Counted from the stretch's first letter, positions 1 through 6,944 are shown. The stretch: 12,386 bases of DNA from DATKYK01 sp034430255 (GCA_034430255.1 DAOUEU010000066.1:1-12386); one strand, 5' to 3'. Numbers and translations are program-made. The notes: generated from the sequence alone by a model not told the origin.

Positions 1-622
1 CTTGACCTTGACCAGCGCGGTCATTACCATATTACTAACGCCTTTTGCCCTGGGCGGGGTATCGATGCTCTACAGGAGACTCAGCCAGGGGGAAAGGTTC
101 GCCAAGGTTCTGGCCGGTCGCGCAGATGCCCACTTCAGCCGTGGCCTTGAGCTTAGCAAACATGTGGTTATATGCGGGCATGGTCAGGTGGGACAAAATC
201 TGGGCATGGTTCTTGAGAGAAGGGGCTTCTCCTATCTGGTGATCGATAATGACCCGCGGGTCATCGATGCCCTTCGCGCCAGGGAAATGCCCTATATCTA
301 CGGTGATGCCAGCAACCCGGAGATACTCTCCCGGGCCGTTCTGGATAAAGCAAAGGTGCTTGTGATCACCTTCCATGACCCCATGTCTACAGAGCTGACG
401 GTGAGGAACGCCCTGGGCATAAACCCCAAGCTGGACGTAGTAGCCAGGGTCCATTTCGATGATGAGGCGAAGACTCTTCGCACCATGGGCGTTGCCGAGC
501 TGGTGCGCCCCGAGTTTGAAGCTGGTCTGGAGATGGTGCGCCACACCCTGCATCGATTCGGCCTAACCGGAACTGAGATTCAGTATATTCTAAACTCCCT
601 CAGGGAGGAGGGGCTAATCTGA
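1..622 (+). CDS. CPA2-type monovalent cation:proton antiporter, C-terminal part (TrkA-N/RCK domain), 5' end cut by window
   Basis: This is the C-terminal part of a KefB-like cation/proton antiporter; the frame is open to the window start, so the transmembrane domain lies upstream. Numbered from the first TTG at 2, residues 1-24 are hydrophobic and look like the end of the last membrane helix. A basic linker follows, then a cytoplasmic TrkA-N/RCK nucleotide-binding Rossmann domain at about 53-175. That domain has the dinucleotide motif GHGQVG (59-64), the acidic strand end IDNDP (81-85) and GDAS (101-104). In this family the domain gates K+ or Na+ efflux in response to NAD(H) or related ligands. 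The tail (about 175-206) is short, with no obvious TrkA-C domain. The stop is 18 bases before the next gene, consistent with cotranscription. A stand-alone Trk-type regulator is less likely because of the N-terminal hydrophobic segment. Confidence 0.82.
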   Translation, partial: LTLTSAVITILLTPFALGGVSMLYRRLSQGERFAKVLAGRADAHFSRGLELSKHVVICGHGQVGQNLGMVLERRGFSYLVIDNDPRVIDALRAREMPYIYGDASNPEILSRAVLDKAKVLVITFHDPMSTELTVRNALGINPKLDVVARVHFDDEAKTLRTMGVAELVRPEFEAGLEMVRHTLHRFGLTGTEIQYILNSLREEGLI

Positions 623-640
623 ACCCAATAGGAGGCTGAT

Positions 641-1252
641 TTGGCTCGTTTTATCCTAATCAGGCATGGGCAGACCGAGTGGAACCAAAAAGAGAGGTTC
701 AGGGGATGGGTAGACATAGATCTGGATGAGACCGGGATAAGGCAGGCGGAGGCAGCAGCGCCACGGATCGCCCGGTGGGAGGTAGCAGCTATCTACGCCA
801 GCCCACTGAGGCGAGCGATGGCCACCGCCGAGATTATCGCCCACCCGCTTGGCATCCCGGTGGCCCCGCTCGAGGGTATTATTGATATGAACTTCGGAGT
901 CTGGCAGGGGCTTTCCATCGATGAGGTAAAGCGTAACTACCCCGATCTCTTCAAGCTCTGGCGCTATAGCCCTGAGACACTTGAGATTCCCCAGGGAGAT
1001 AGCCTGGAGGATGTCAGGAAGAGGGCGGCTGCTACCATCGATGACCTGGCAGCCCGGCACAAGGACGCGACGGTTGTACTGGTGACTCACCGGGTGGTCT
1101 GCAAGGTGCTCCTCTGCCATCTCCTCGGCCTTGACAATTCCCATTTCTGGCAGATAGAGCAGGATACCGCAGCGATCAACCTTTTTGAAATGAGTGAGGG
1201 CAATGCGACCGTTACCTTGCTAAATGATACCTGCCACCTGAGGGCGCCATGA
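641..1252 (+). CDS. Histidine phosphatase family protein (phosphoglycerate mutase-like / alpha-ribazole phosphatase-like)
   Basis: A 203-residue member of the histidine phosphatase superfamily, about the usual length for a single-domain enzyme. The phosphohistidine motif LIRHGQTEW is at residues 6-14 (nucleophile His9, Arg8). The RFRGWVD segment (19-25), SPLRR (54-58), an acidic residue at Asp82 in DMNFGVWQG where family members usually have Glu, and the second catalytic His150 in VTH are all present. It should catalyse phosphoryl transfer from a small phosphorylated metabolite through a phosphohistidine intermediate. The RFxGW pattern fits both cofactor-dependent phosphoglycerate mutase-like and CobC-like (alpha-ribazole phosphate) phosphatases, and the substrate cannot be read from sequence. 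The TTG start is chosen because AGGAGG (630-635) lies 5 bases upstream and the RHG motif then falls at the normal distance. The stop overlaps the next start in ATGA. Confidence 0.88.
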   Translation: MARFILIRHGQTEWNQKERFRGWVDIDLDETGIRQAEAAAPRIARWEVAAIYASPLRRAMATAEIIAHPLGIPVAPLEGIIDMNFGVWQGLSIDEVKRNYPDLFKLWRYSPETLEIPQGDSLEDVRKRAAATIDDLAARHKDATVVLVTHRVVCKVLLCHLLGLDNSHFWQIEQDTAAINLFEMSEGNATVTLLNDTCHLRAP

Positions 1253-1879
1253 CCATCGATGAGATCATCTACCTGCTGGGGGAGGAGTATGGCATTCCCC
1301 AGTGGAAACGGAGAAGCGATCCGCTCTCCGAGCTAGTTATGGCCATCCTCTCGCAGAACACCTCGGATGTTAACTCACACCGGGCTTTCAGTAGCCTCCT
1401 TTCTGCCTTCGGCAGTTGGGATAGGGTGGCGAGGGCAGAGAGCGATGAGATCGCTGCGGCTATCTCATGCGGCGGGCTGAGCCGGATTAAGGCACCGCGG
1501 ATAAAGGCGGTCCTCGAGGGAATCCTCGATGGTTCCGGCCCTCCGGACCTGGGGTTCCTTGGCGCGCTTCCGCTCCACGAAGCCAGGGCGTGGCTTCAAG
1601 CGCTGCCCGGGGTAGGACCCAAAACGGCAAGCTGCGTGCTGCTGTTCTCGCTGGGAAGGCCGGCGCTCCCCGTGGATACCCATGTCTATCGGGTATCCAG
1701 GCGCCTGGGGCTTATAGACAGAGGGACGTCGCCAGCGCGGGCGCATCAGCTACTGGAGGGACTGGTGCCTGCTGAGGCGATCTATCAGTTTCATCTCAAC
1801 ATGCTGGCTCACGGCAGGAGGGTATGTCAGGCGCAGCACCCCCGGTGTCATGAGTGCGTGCTGAGGGGAGGGTGTTCCC

Positions 1880-1899
<20 letters not shown>
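1249..1899 (+). CDS. nth: Endonuclease III (HhH-GPD DNA glycosylase with 4Fe-4S cluster)
   Basis: A base-excision-repair glycosylase/AP lyase of 216 residues, the usual Nth length. The LSQNTSD segment (34-40) matches the family's N-terminal signature (LSxQTxD). The helix-hairpin-helix LPGVGPKTAS (119-128) contains the catalytic Lys125. VDTHVYRVSRRLGL (142-155) carries the catalytic Asp143. The C terminus has the four-cysteine iron-sulfur motif C193-x6-C200-x2-C203-x5-C209. All catalytic and cluster residues are present, so the enzyme should be active on oxidised pyrimidines and abasic sites. The asparagine in SQN, where many Nth proteins have SQQT, is a pattern seen in divergent HhH-GPD proteins, so exact base specificity is less sure. 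The start ATG overlaps the preceding stop by 4 bases, and the 3' end overlaps the next gene by 20 bases, which suggests translational coupling. Confidence 0.92.
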
Positions 1900-2293
<394 letters not shown>

Positions 2294-2295
2294 TA

Positions 2296-3309
2296 ATGAT
2301 GGTGAAAGTAGGCATTATCAACGTAACAGGCTATGTGGGCATGGAGCTTGCAAGGCTCCTTCACCACCATCCCGGGGTTGAGCTAGCCTCGATTACGGGT
2401 AGAAGCGCCGTGGGGCAGAGGCTGGGTGTGGTATTGCCTCACCTAGCCGACATCGATATGGTAATCGAGCCTGAGCTGGGGGAGGTGACCCTGGTCTTCT
2501 CCGCCCTGCCGCACAGGATGAGCGCTGAGGCCGTGGCGGGGGCCCTCAGGCAGGGTATCAAGGTGATCGATATAAGCGCCGACTTCAGGCTCAAGGAGGC
2601 CGAGGGTTACCAGAAATGGTATGACTTCGCCCACCCCGCACCGCAGCTTCTCGGCGAGGCGGTCTACGGCCTGGTGGAGCTAAACCGCCAAGGGATAACA
2701 TCAAGCCGACTGGTAGCGAACCCCGGCTGCTACCCTACCAGCGCCATACTGGCCCTGGCCCCTGCGGTTAGGGAGGGGCTGATCGAGCCAGACATCGTAA
2801 TCGATGCCAAGTCCGGTGTCTCCGGAGCAGGGAGAACGCTGAGCATGGGAACCCATTTCGCCGAGGCGAACGAGAATGTCTCAGCCTATGCCCTCGAGGG
2901 GCATCGCCATCTGCCCGAGATTACCCAGGAGCTTGGCGGACTTAACCCGGCGCTTGCCCTCTCGGTGACCTTCGTGCCGCATCTTGTACCGATGAGCCGG
3001 GGCATTCTCACCACCTGCTATGCCAGGCTTAAGGCAGGAAAGCATAATGTGCAGGAGATTTACCGTGAGTTCTACCGTGGCGAGCCCTTTGTCAGAGTGG
3101 TTGACATACCGCCACAGACCAAGCAAACCCTGGGCACAAACCTGTGTCTGATCTACCCCACCATTGATCCTAGAACGGAGCGGCTCATCGTCGTTAGCTG
3201 CATCGACAACCTGGTAAAGGGCGGGGCCGGTCAGGCAATACAGAGCATGAACCTCATGCTTGGCTTAGACGAAAAGATGTCGCTGGAGGGGTCTGCGGTC
3301 TACCCATAG
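2296..3309 (+). CDS. argC: N-acetyl-gamma-glutamyl-phosphate reductase
   Basis: The third enzyme of arginine biosynthesis: it reduces N-acetylglutamyl-5-phosphate to the semialdehyde with NADPH in the cytoplasm. The 337-residue length is typical. The N-terminal Rossmann motif VGIINVTGYVGMEL (5-18) is present, with Asn/Val where many homologues have Gly/Ala. IDISADFRLK (91-100), the active-site cysteine Cys145 in ANPGCYPT, KSGVSGAGR (172-180), GHRHLPEI (202-209) and VPHLVPMSRGI (227-237) are all in order. ATG 2296 is preferred over ATG 2299 because GAGGGAGG (2278-2285) sits 10 bases upstream. It follows the metallopeptidase gene by 2 bases and is the last gene before tRNA-Glu. The next arg genes (argJ, argB, argD), often found downstream, are absent here; the tRNA and island follow instead. 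Confidence 0.96.
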   Translation: MMVKVGIINVTGYVGMELARLLHHHPGVELASITGRSAVGQRLGVVLPHLADIDMVIEPELGEVTLVFSALPHRMSAEAVAGALRQGIKVIDISADFRLKEAEGYQKWYDFAHPAPQLLGEAVYGLVELNRQGITSSRLVANPGCYPTSAILALAPAVREGLIEPDIVIDAKSGVSGAGRTLSMGTHFAEANENVSAYALEGHRHLPEITQELGGLNPALALSVTFVPHLVPMSRGILTTCYARLKAGKHNVQEIYREFYRGEPFVRVVDIPPQTKQTLGTNLCLIYPTIDPRTERLIVVSCIDNLVKGGAGQAIQSMNLMLGLDEKMSLEGSAVYP

Positions 3310-3327
3310 GCAAGCTATCTCCCTCTG

Positions 3328-3336
3328 TGCTAAAAT
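3328..3336 (+). promoter_or_regulatory. Probable extended -10 promoter for tRNA-Glu
   Basis: TGCTAAAAT matches the extended -10 consensus TGnTAnnnT. A start about 7 bases downstream would lie just before the tRNA 5' end at 3352. No good -35 is visible, as expected for an extended -10 promoter. Inference from pattern only. Confidence 0.45.
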
Positions 3337-3351
3337 ATAGAGGCTTAGAAA

Positions 3352-3427
3352 GCCCCCATCGTCTAGTGGTCTAGGACATCAGCCTTTCAAGCTGGAAACA
3401 GGGATTCGAGTTCCCTTGGGGGCACCA
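3352..3427 (+). tRNA. tRNA-Glu (anticodon TTC)
   Basis: A full cloverleaf can be drawn by eye. The acceptor stem is 3352-3358 paired with 3417-3423. The D stem GTCT (3361-3364) pairs with GGAC. The anticodon stem is TCAGC (3379-3383) with GCTGG (3391-3395), and the 7-base loop carries TTC at 3386-3388. The T stem is AGGGA (3400-3404) with TCCCT (3412-3416), with loop TTCGAGT. Discriminator A3424 is followed by an encoded CCA (3425-3427). The anticodon TTC reads GAA/GAG glutamate codons. The 3' end from 3415 onward is repeated at 6923-6944, which makes this tRNA the likely integration target of the downstream island. Confidence 0.95.
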
Positions 3428-3436
3428 CCCTATCAT
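3415..3436 (+). repeat. Left att-like repeat (tRNA-Glu 3' end)
   Basis: It begins in the T stem of the tRNA, covers the 3' acceptor strand and CCA, and continues nine bases further. It matches 6923-6944 with a single difference (T3431 versus C6939). Confidence 0.55.
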
Positions 3437-3491
3437 TTCACGGACAGATTTCCCCCTGCTATCTGCACAGGTTTCCATCTCATCAGCCAGC

Positions 3492-3543
3492 TATAGGGAG
3501 GCGGATGAGCAGGGTCTTCTCACCCGATGTGCTACTCCCTATA
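3492..3543 (+). promoter_or_regulatory. Inverted repeat in the leader region before the FAD reductase gene
   Basis: TATAGGGAG (3492-3500) and CTCCCTATA (3535-3543) are perfect 9-base complementary arms separated by 34 bases. They lie 39 bases upstream of the FAD oxidoreductase start. The structure could be an RNA stem in the 5' leader or a half-site pair for a regulator. No T-run follows, so it is not an intrinsic terminator. The function is unknown and I do not recognise a riboswitch class. Confidence 0.3.
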
Positions 3544-3581
3544 TCTGTTCTGGATGAGTACTCAACGAGAGGAGAACAAGA

Positions 3582-4946
3582 ATGAAATCATATGACGTCT
3601 TAACAATCGGTGGAGGACCTGCTGGCATAACAATAGCCAAGATATTAGGAAACAAAATGAAAGTAGGGATTGTCCGTCCTGAAAATCACTCGATGGTCTA
3701 CTGTGCCATGCCTTATGTTATTGAAGATATAATTCCTAAAGAAAAAACCTTCAAAAAGGACGAGTTGGTTACCGGATCTGGGGCAGAACTTCTTCGTGGT
3801 ACTGTCACAAAAGTATCATTTGATGACAAAACCGTGACATTCAAGAATGGAACATCGTGCAAATACGACAAACTAATCATAGCCACAGGGGCAGATCCAA
3901 TTCTACCGCCGATAAGTGGCACAGATTTGAAGGGGGTTCATACCTTCAAAACAGGAGATGATTTGGATCTGCTTGAGTCTGCTGTCAGAGAGCAGAAGAC
4001 AAGAAAGGTGGTAGTTGTAGGCGCAGGTGCAATCGGGGTAGAGCTTTGCCAGGCTCTTAACAAAGTAACCCAAGAATGCCATCTTGTAGACATAGCCGGG
4101 AGCGTACTTCCAAATCTAATAGATGTCGATTTTTCAAAGGACGTTCAAGGAGAATTGGAAGCGTTAGCTGTGATCTTACATCTAAATAGCAAAGTAACCG
4201 AAATTAATGGCACCCAGAGTGTTGAGAGTGTCCTTTTAGACAATGGTGAAACAATCTCTTTGGGAGAGGCTGGCGTCGTGGTTTTCGCAGTTGGAATGAG
4301 GGCAAATACAGATCTATTTAAAAACACGTCCTTGAAAGTTGAAAAACAAGGCATAGTTATAAATAGCAGAATGGAAACTAATATTAAAGATGTTTATGCA
4401 GTGGGCGACTGCGCTCAATTTATAAGTGGCATTACCGGCAAGGTCGTATTAGGAAAGCTAGCAACTAATGCTGTTCCTATGGCCCGTATGCTTGCCAAGA
4501 ATCTCTTGGGTGATGTCAGGATCTATAAAGGTTTTTATAACGGGGCCGCTACCAAGGTTGGTAGGTACTTTGTTGGTGGAACAGGCTTTACGGAGGCTGT
4601 TTTAGCAGATGAATTTGATACAGTCACAGGGCACTCAGAATTAACAACCATGTTCCCCATTATGCCAGACTCTAGAATGATCAAAATGAAACTGATTGCT
4701 GATGGAAGCAGCTTAAGAGTATTAGGGGGGCAAGTCATTGGAGAAGCGCCTGTTACAGATAAGGTCGATATTATCACCTTGGCTATCCAACACAATCTAA
4801 CAGCTAGAGATTTAGCGGAGTTTAGTTACTCGGCACAGCCCTATCAGTCTTTCTTCCCAGCGAATAACCTGATCGTAGCTTGCGCAGAAGATATTCTGCG
4901 AGATGCATCACGATTTCCTAAAAGAATTAGGCCAATCAGTCGATGA
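3582..4946 (+). CDS. FAD/NAD(P)-dependent disulfide oxidoreductase (CoA-disulfide reductase / NADH oxidase-like family)
   Basis: A 454-residue flavoprotein of the pyridine nucleotide-disulfide oxidoreductase class, about the length of CoA-disulfide reductases and NADH oxidases. The FAD Rossmann motif is at 9-15 (IGGGPAG). A single redox cysteine, Cys41, in MVYCAMPYVIED corresponds to the S-x-x-C-G-x-P-Y cysteine of that group. ATGADP (102-107) and the second Rossmann motif GAGAIGVE (148-155, NAD(P)H) follow. VYAVGDCAQ (272-280) contacts FAD. The C-terminal dimerisation domain runs from about 320 and includes QPYQSFFPANNLIVACAEDI. The family moves electrons from NAD(P)H through FAD to a Cys-based acceptor; the acceptor here is probably the adjacent thioredoxin-like protein or a low-molecular-weight disulfide. 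AGGAG (3570-3574) is 7 bases before the ATG. Composition is A+T-rich relative to argC, consistent with transfer. Confidence 0.88.
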   Translation: MKSYDVLTIGGGPAGITIAKILGNKMKVGIVRPENHSMVYCAMPYVIEDIIPKEKTFKKDELVTGSGAELLRGTVTKVSFDDKTVTFKNGTSCKYDKLIIATGADPILPPISGTDLKGVHTFKTGDDLDLLESAVREQKTRKVVVVGAGAIGVELCQALNKVTQECHLVDIAGSVLPNLIDVDFSKDVQGELEALAVILHLNSKVTEINGTQSVESVLLDNGETISLGEAGVVVFAVGMRANTDLFKNTSLKVEKQGIVINSRMETNIKDVYAVGDCAQFISGITGKVVLGKLATNAVPMARMLAKNLLGDVRIYKGFYNGAATKVGRYFVGGTGFTEAVLADEFDTVTGHSELTTMFPIMPDSRMIKMKLIADGSSLRVLGGQVIGEAPVTDKVDIITLAIQHNLTARDLAEFSYSAQPYQSFFPANNLIVACAEDILRDASRFPKRIRPISR

Positions 4947-5048
4947 CATTATCGAATACTTTCGGAACCCGGGGTTCGAAGTGCAGAGTGTCTTGGGATG
5001 CACCTCGTTAGAACTGGACACTGGTAGGTATAAGATATTAACCCAAAA

Positions 5049-5054
5049 AGGAGG
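5049..5054 (+). promoter_or_regulatory. Shine-Dalgarno site fixing the TTG start of the thioredoxin-like gene
   Basis: AGGAGG lies 5 bases before TTG 5060. It is the strongest ribosome binding site in this module and supports a TTG start and a separate gene rather than an extension of upstream frames. Confidence 0.6.
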
Positions 5055-5059
5055 GAAAG

Positions 5060-5398
5060 TTGTTAAATACGAATTTGGAACATCTAGAAAGACTGGAGGA
5101 TATTACAGAAGTATTAGAAAACAACGAAAATGTGATGGTTTGTTGCGGTAGAATGGGGCCTATGTGCGTACCGGTTTTTGCAGCGATGGAAAAACTAATA
5201 AATCACCACCAAAATGTTCAATTTAGAGATATGGATTTTGATGTACCAGCCTCGTCATATGTTCGTAATCTGCCGGAATGCTCCGGTTTTATGGGACTTC
5301 CTTTCACGGTTTACTTTAAGGAAGGGAAAGTAGCTAAGGCAACAAGCAGCATTCAGAGTATTGAGCAGATAAAAGAGATATTAGATGAGGTATTTTAA
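5060..5398 (+). CDS. Thioredoxin-fold protein with atypical C-x6-C active-site region
   Basis: A 112-residue cytoplasmic protein of thioredoxin size and layout. There is an N-terminal helix (4-21), a strand ending in the redox region VMVCCGRMGPMCVP (25-38), a helix (39-50), NVQFRDMDFD (52-61), then the likely cis-proline in GFMGLPFTVYFKEGK (77-90, Pro81) followed by strand-Glu-Gly, and a final helix (99-112). The WCGPC motif of true thioredoxins is absent. Cys28, Cys29 and Cys36 sit at that position, with an additional Cys74 just before the cis-Pro loop. It lies 113 bases downstream of the FAD reductase on the same strand, so it is plausibly the reductase's electron acceptor, analogous to a thioredoxin/thioredoxin reductase pair. 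The start is TTG, supported by a strong ribosome binding site. The fold assignment is from pattern; the partner assignment is from gene context. Confidence 0.75.
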   Translation: MLNTNLEHLERLEDITEVLENNENVMVCCGRMGPMCVPVFAAMEKLINHHQNVQFRDMDFDVPASSYVRNLPECSGFMGLPFTVYFKEGKVAKATSSIQSIEQIKEILDEVF

Positions 5399-5456
5399 AG
5401 TAGGGAGAAGGTAAATTAGTGGAAAACATACGCAATTGAAAATTTAGTTCACCACT

Positions 5457-5481
5457 GGATCTAAGGATCTAATGGATCTAA
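5457..5481 (+). repeat. Short tandem repeat, three copies of GGATCTAA
   Basis: GGATCTAA occurs at 5457-5464, 5465-5472 and, after one extra T, 5474-5481. The array lies in the convergent intergenic region just before the internal att-like repeat. Its role is unknown; slippage is a sufficient explanation. Confidence 0.7.
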
Positions 5482-5508
5482 TTTTTCCATCAGCTACGAT
5501 TCTCTCAT

Positions 5509-5535
5509 TCGAACACGCGTCATTTGGGGGCAGCA
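5509..5535. repeat. Internal att-like repeat (R1)
   Basis: It matches 6909-6935 at 24 of 27 positions, with the two copies exactly 1400 bases apart. The right part, TTGGGGGCAGCA, differs from the tRNA-Glu 3' end by one base. The left part, TCGAACACGCG, is shared with R2 only. It overlaps the stop codon and last codons of the minus-strand gene that ends at 5520. Confidence 0.55.
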
Positions 5536-6863
5536 GAATCCTCCAATTCCTTCCTCCAACCTTCTAAAAGGCGCCTGAACGGAATAATAGTATGGGTTAC
5601 CGGCATATCTGCCAATAAGGAATCTAGAATCTTAATCGCATCCTGTCTGCTTTTGACATGACTCTTTGCGGATTCTATAGCAGGAGACCATTTCTCTCTC
5701 AATTCATCAGCCTTCTCTAACATATAATTATTAAATTCCTCTTGGCTTAAATCACCCTCAAATAATGCACCTATTACTCCTTCAATATCCCCATCTATCC
5801 CGTAAATAGTGCTCTCAACATCCTGCCTATCATCAATCGACTCTGGAACTTCAAAGGTTGTATACGGGGGCACAGAGGGATCAATTTCCTGAGACCTCCG
5901 CGCGACCCTCTGGCCCAGAGATACGAAGCTTGCTTTCAACAGCGCCAAATAATCCGCGATAATCCTGGACCTCTCCACTTTTTGAGGTTCTTCTGCGGAC
6001 TTCAGAACCTCCTCAGCCTGCGCCTTAGCTCTTTCCTCGGCATCCTTTCGTAATAAAAACTCTATTTCTTCTCTTGTCAGCGGCGGATGAGCAGCAACAT
6101 CTTCAGCCTTTGGCTGATATCTAACTGGTTCTCGGCCCGGTAGCTTGGCCATCCATCTATCACCCCAGGTTACAAAAAGGTCAACCGGCCCGCTTCCCCT
6201 CGCACTGGTCCTTGTATCCAGATTAGAGAAAGGCGTTACATCTTCCAGAGCATAAAAAACGGGGATATTCGCTTCTCCCGGCACCCCGGTTCTAGAATTA
6301 CAGCTTGTTACTAACAGCTTACGCAATACAAGGCCATACCTCTTCGCAATTACCCCTGCCAGATAATTGACTAATTCCGCCACCAGCACACCCTCAATAG
6401 AATGAATATTGCTGTTAGCATCACCGTGGCCCGTCAACATTGGCCCTCTGTATGGTTGTCCTACTCCTATCAATCTTAATCCGTTTAATTCCGACATCCT
6501 GTAGATATCGGATATACCATACCTTGCATAACATTCACCGCCTGCTAATTCATGCGGTACTTCGTATTCTTCTCGTGTAAGTAAAAGGGCTTTCGGTTTA
6601 CCTACATTAAGTATTACTACACCCAGAGGCAAGAACCCATCGTCAACCATTATCATCTTAGAATCGGTAGCTATTACAAAAATAGTCAGGTTCTTATATG
6701 GAATAGTAGTTAAGAATCTTGTATTAGGAGGAAGACTACGTTCAACTACTTCTTTAAGAAAGACTATTTCCTTGCTAGTCTTAAAATCAAAAGGGGCCTG
6801 TGGCTTTTCCTCAGCTTCATCTGTTGAAGCCGCAGAGGTATTTGAGATTTTCCTTGTAGTCAT
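5520..6863 (-). CDS. Unrecognised protein with a clan CD (caspase-fold)-like His-Gly / Ser-Cys segment
   Basis: A 447-residue protein that I cannot assign to a named family. Residues 1-30 are polar and probably disordered. Residues 31-120 alternate predicted strands (RFLTTIPYKNLTIFVIAT; GVVILNVGKPKALLLT). The centre reads like a caspase-fold core: strand, then MLTGHGDAN with His146, a helix (about 158-180), then strand RKLLVTSCNSRTG with Cys188, then NIPVFYALEDVTPF (199-212). A His and a Cys 42 residues apart, each after a hydrophobic strand, is the clan CD / CHAT / C80-type layout. There is no signal peptide. A charged helical region (about 262-320) and a helical C-terminal half follow. ATG 6863 is chosen over the longer frame from 6944, because the extra 27 codons run through the repeat R2 and the likely promoter. 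It stands alone and converges on the thioredoxin-like gene. Peptidase function is inferred. Confidence 0.8.
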   Translation of the reverse strand: MTTRKISNTSAASTDEAEEKPQAPFDFKTSKEIVFLKEVVERSLPPNTRFLTTIPYKNLTIFVIATDSKMIMVDDGFLPLGVVILNVGKPKALLLTREEYEVPHELAGGECYARYGISDIYRMSELNGLRLIGVGQPYRGPMLTGHGDANSNIHSIEGVLVAELVNYLAGVIAKRYGLVLRKLLVTSCNSRTGVPGEANIPVFYALEDVTPFSNLDTRTSARGSGPVDLFVTWGDRWMAKLPGREPVRYQPKAEDVAAHPPLTREEIEFLLRKDAEERAKAQAEEVLKSAEEPQKVERSRIIADYLALLKASFVSLGQRVARRSQEIDPSVPPYTTFEVPESIDDRQDVESTIYGIDGDIEGVIGALFEGDLSQEEFNNYMLEKADELREKWSPAIESAKSHVKSRQDAIKILDSLLADMPVTHTIIPFRRLLEGWRKELEDSAAPK

Positions 6864-6893
6864 GTTTGCACGGACCTGTCGCAAACAATTATA
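6864..6893 (-). promoter_or_regulatory. Probable -10 box and inverted repeat just upstream of the caspase-fold-like gene
   Basis: On the minus strand a perfect TATAAT lies at 6893-6888. The inverted repeat GTTTGC (6864-6869) / GCAAAC (6881-6886) sits between it and the ATG at 6863, around the expected transcription start. The leader would be about 18 bases. The -35 region is poor, and the inverted repeat could be an operator. No strong ribosome binding site is visible. Confidence 0.4.
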
Positions 6894-6908
6894 CCACTTC
6901 GCCAACTC

Positions 6909-6944
6909 TCGAACACGCGCCACTTGGGGGCACCACCCCATCAT
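6909..6944. repeat. Right att-like repeat (R2)
   Basis: Positions 6923-6944 match the tRNA-Glu 3' end (3415-3436) at 21 of 22 positions. Positions 6909-6935 match R1 at 24 of 27. R2 therefore joins the tRNA-derived core to the left arm shared with R1, the layout expected of the far junction of an integrated element. Confidence 0.55.

Larger units (their letters stand above)
3415..6944. mobile_element. Candidate tRNA-Glu-targeted genomic island, two cargo modules, no integrase seen
   Basis: The segment is bounded by a direct repeat: 3415-3436 (tRNA-Glu 3' end plus nine bases beyond CCA) and 6923-6944, identical at 21 of 22 positions, with the exact core CTTGGGGGCACCACCC. Duplication of a tRNA 3' end at both borders is the classic footprint of tyrosine-recombinase integration. 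A related internal copy at 5509-5535 divides it into an FAD reductase/thioredoxin module and a single-gene caspase-fold-like module. The first module is clearly richer in A+T than the flanking housekeeping genes. No integrase, excisionase or transposase gene is visible, so this would be a remnant or a passively mobilised element. The alternative is that the repeats arose by a small duplication unrelated to integration. Confidence 0.5.

Noticed and set aside
3428..3581. Possible riboswitch or T-box leader after tRNA-Glu.
   Set aside because: No conserved T-box sequence or known riboswitch core could be recognised; only the simple inverted repeat at 3492-3543 is supported.
4903..5151. An 82-codon ATG frame between and overlapping the FAD reductase and the thioredoxin-like gene.
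   Set aside because: It overlaps both neighbours (44 and 92 bases), has no ribosome binding site, and contains the strong Shine-Dalgarno site of the thioredoxin-like gene. It is probably a chance frame.
6864..6944. N-terminal extension of the caspase-fold-like protein to ATG 6944.
   Set aside because: The added codons run through repeat R2 and the TATAAT box, and the ATG at 6863 gives a more natural N terminus.
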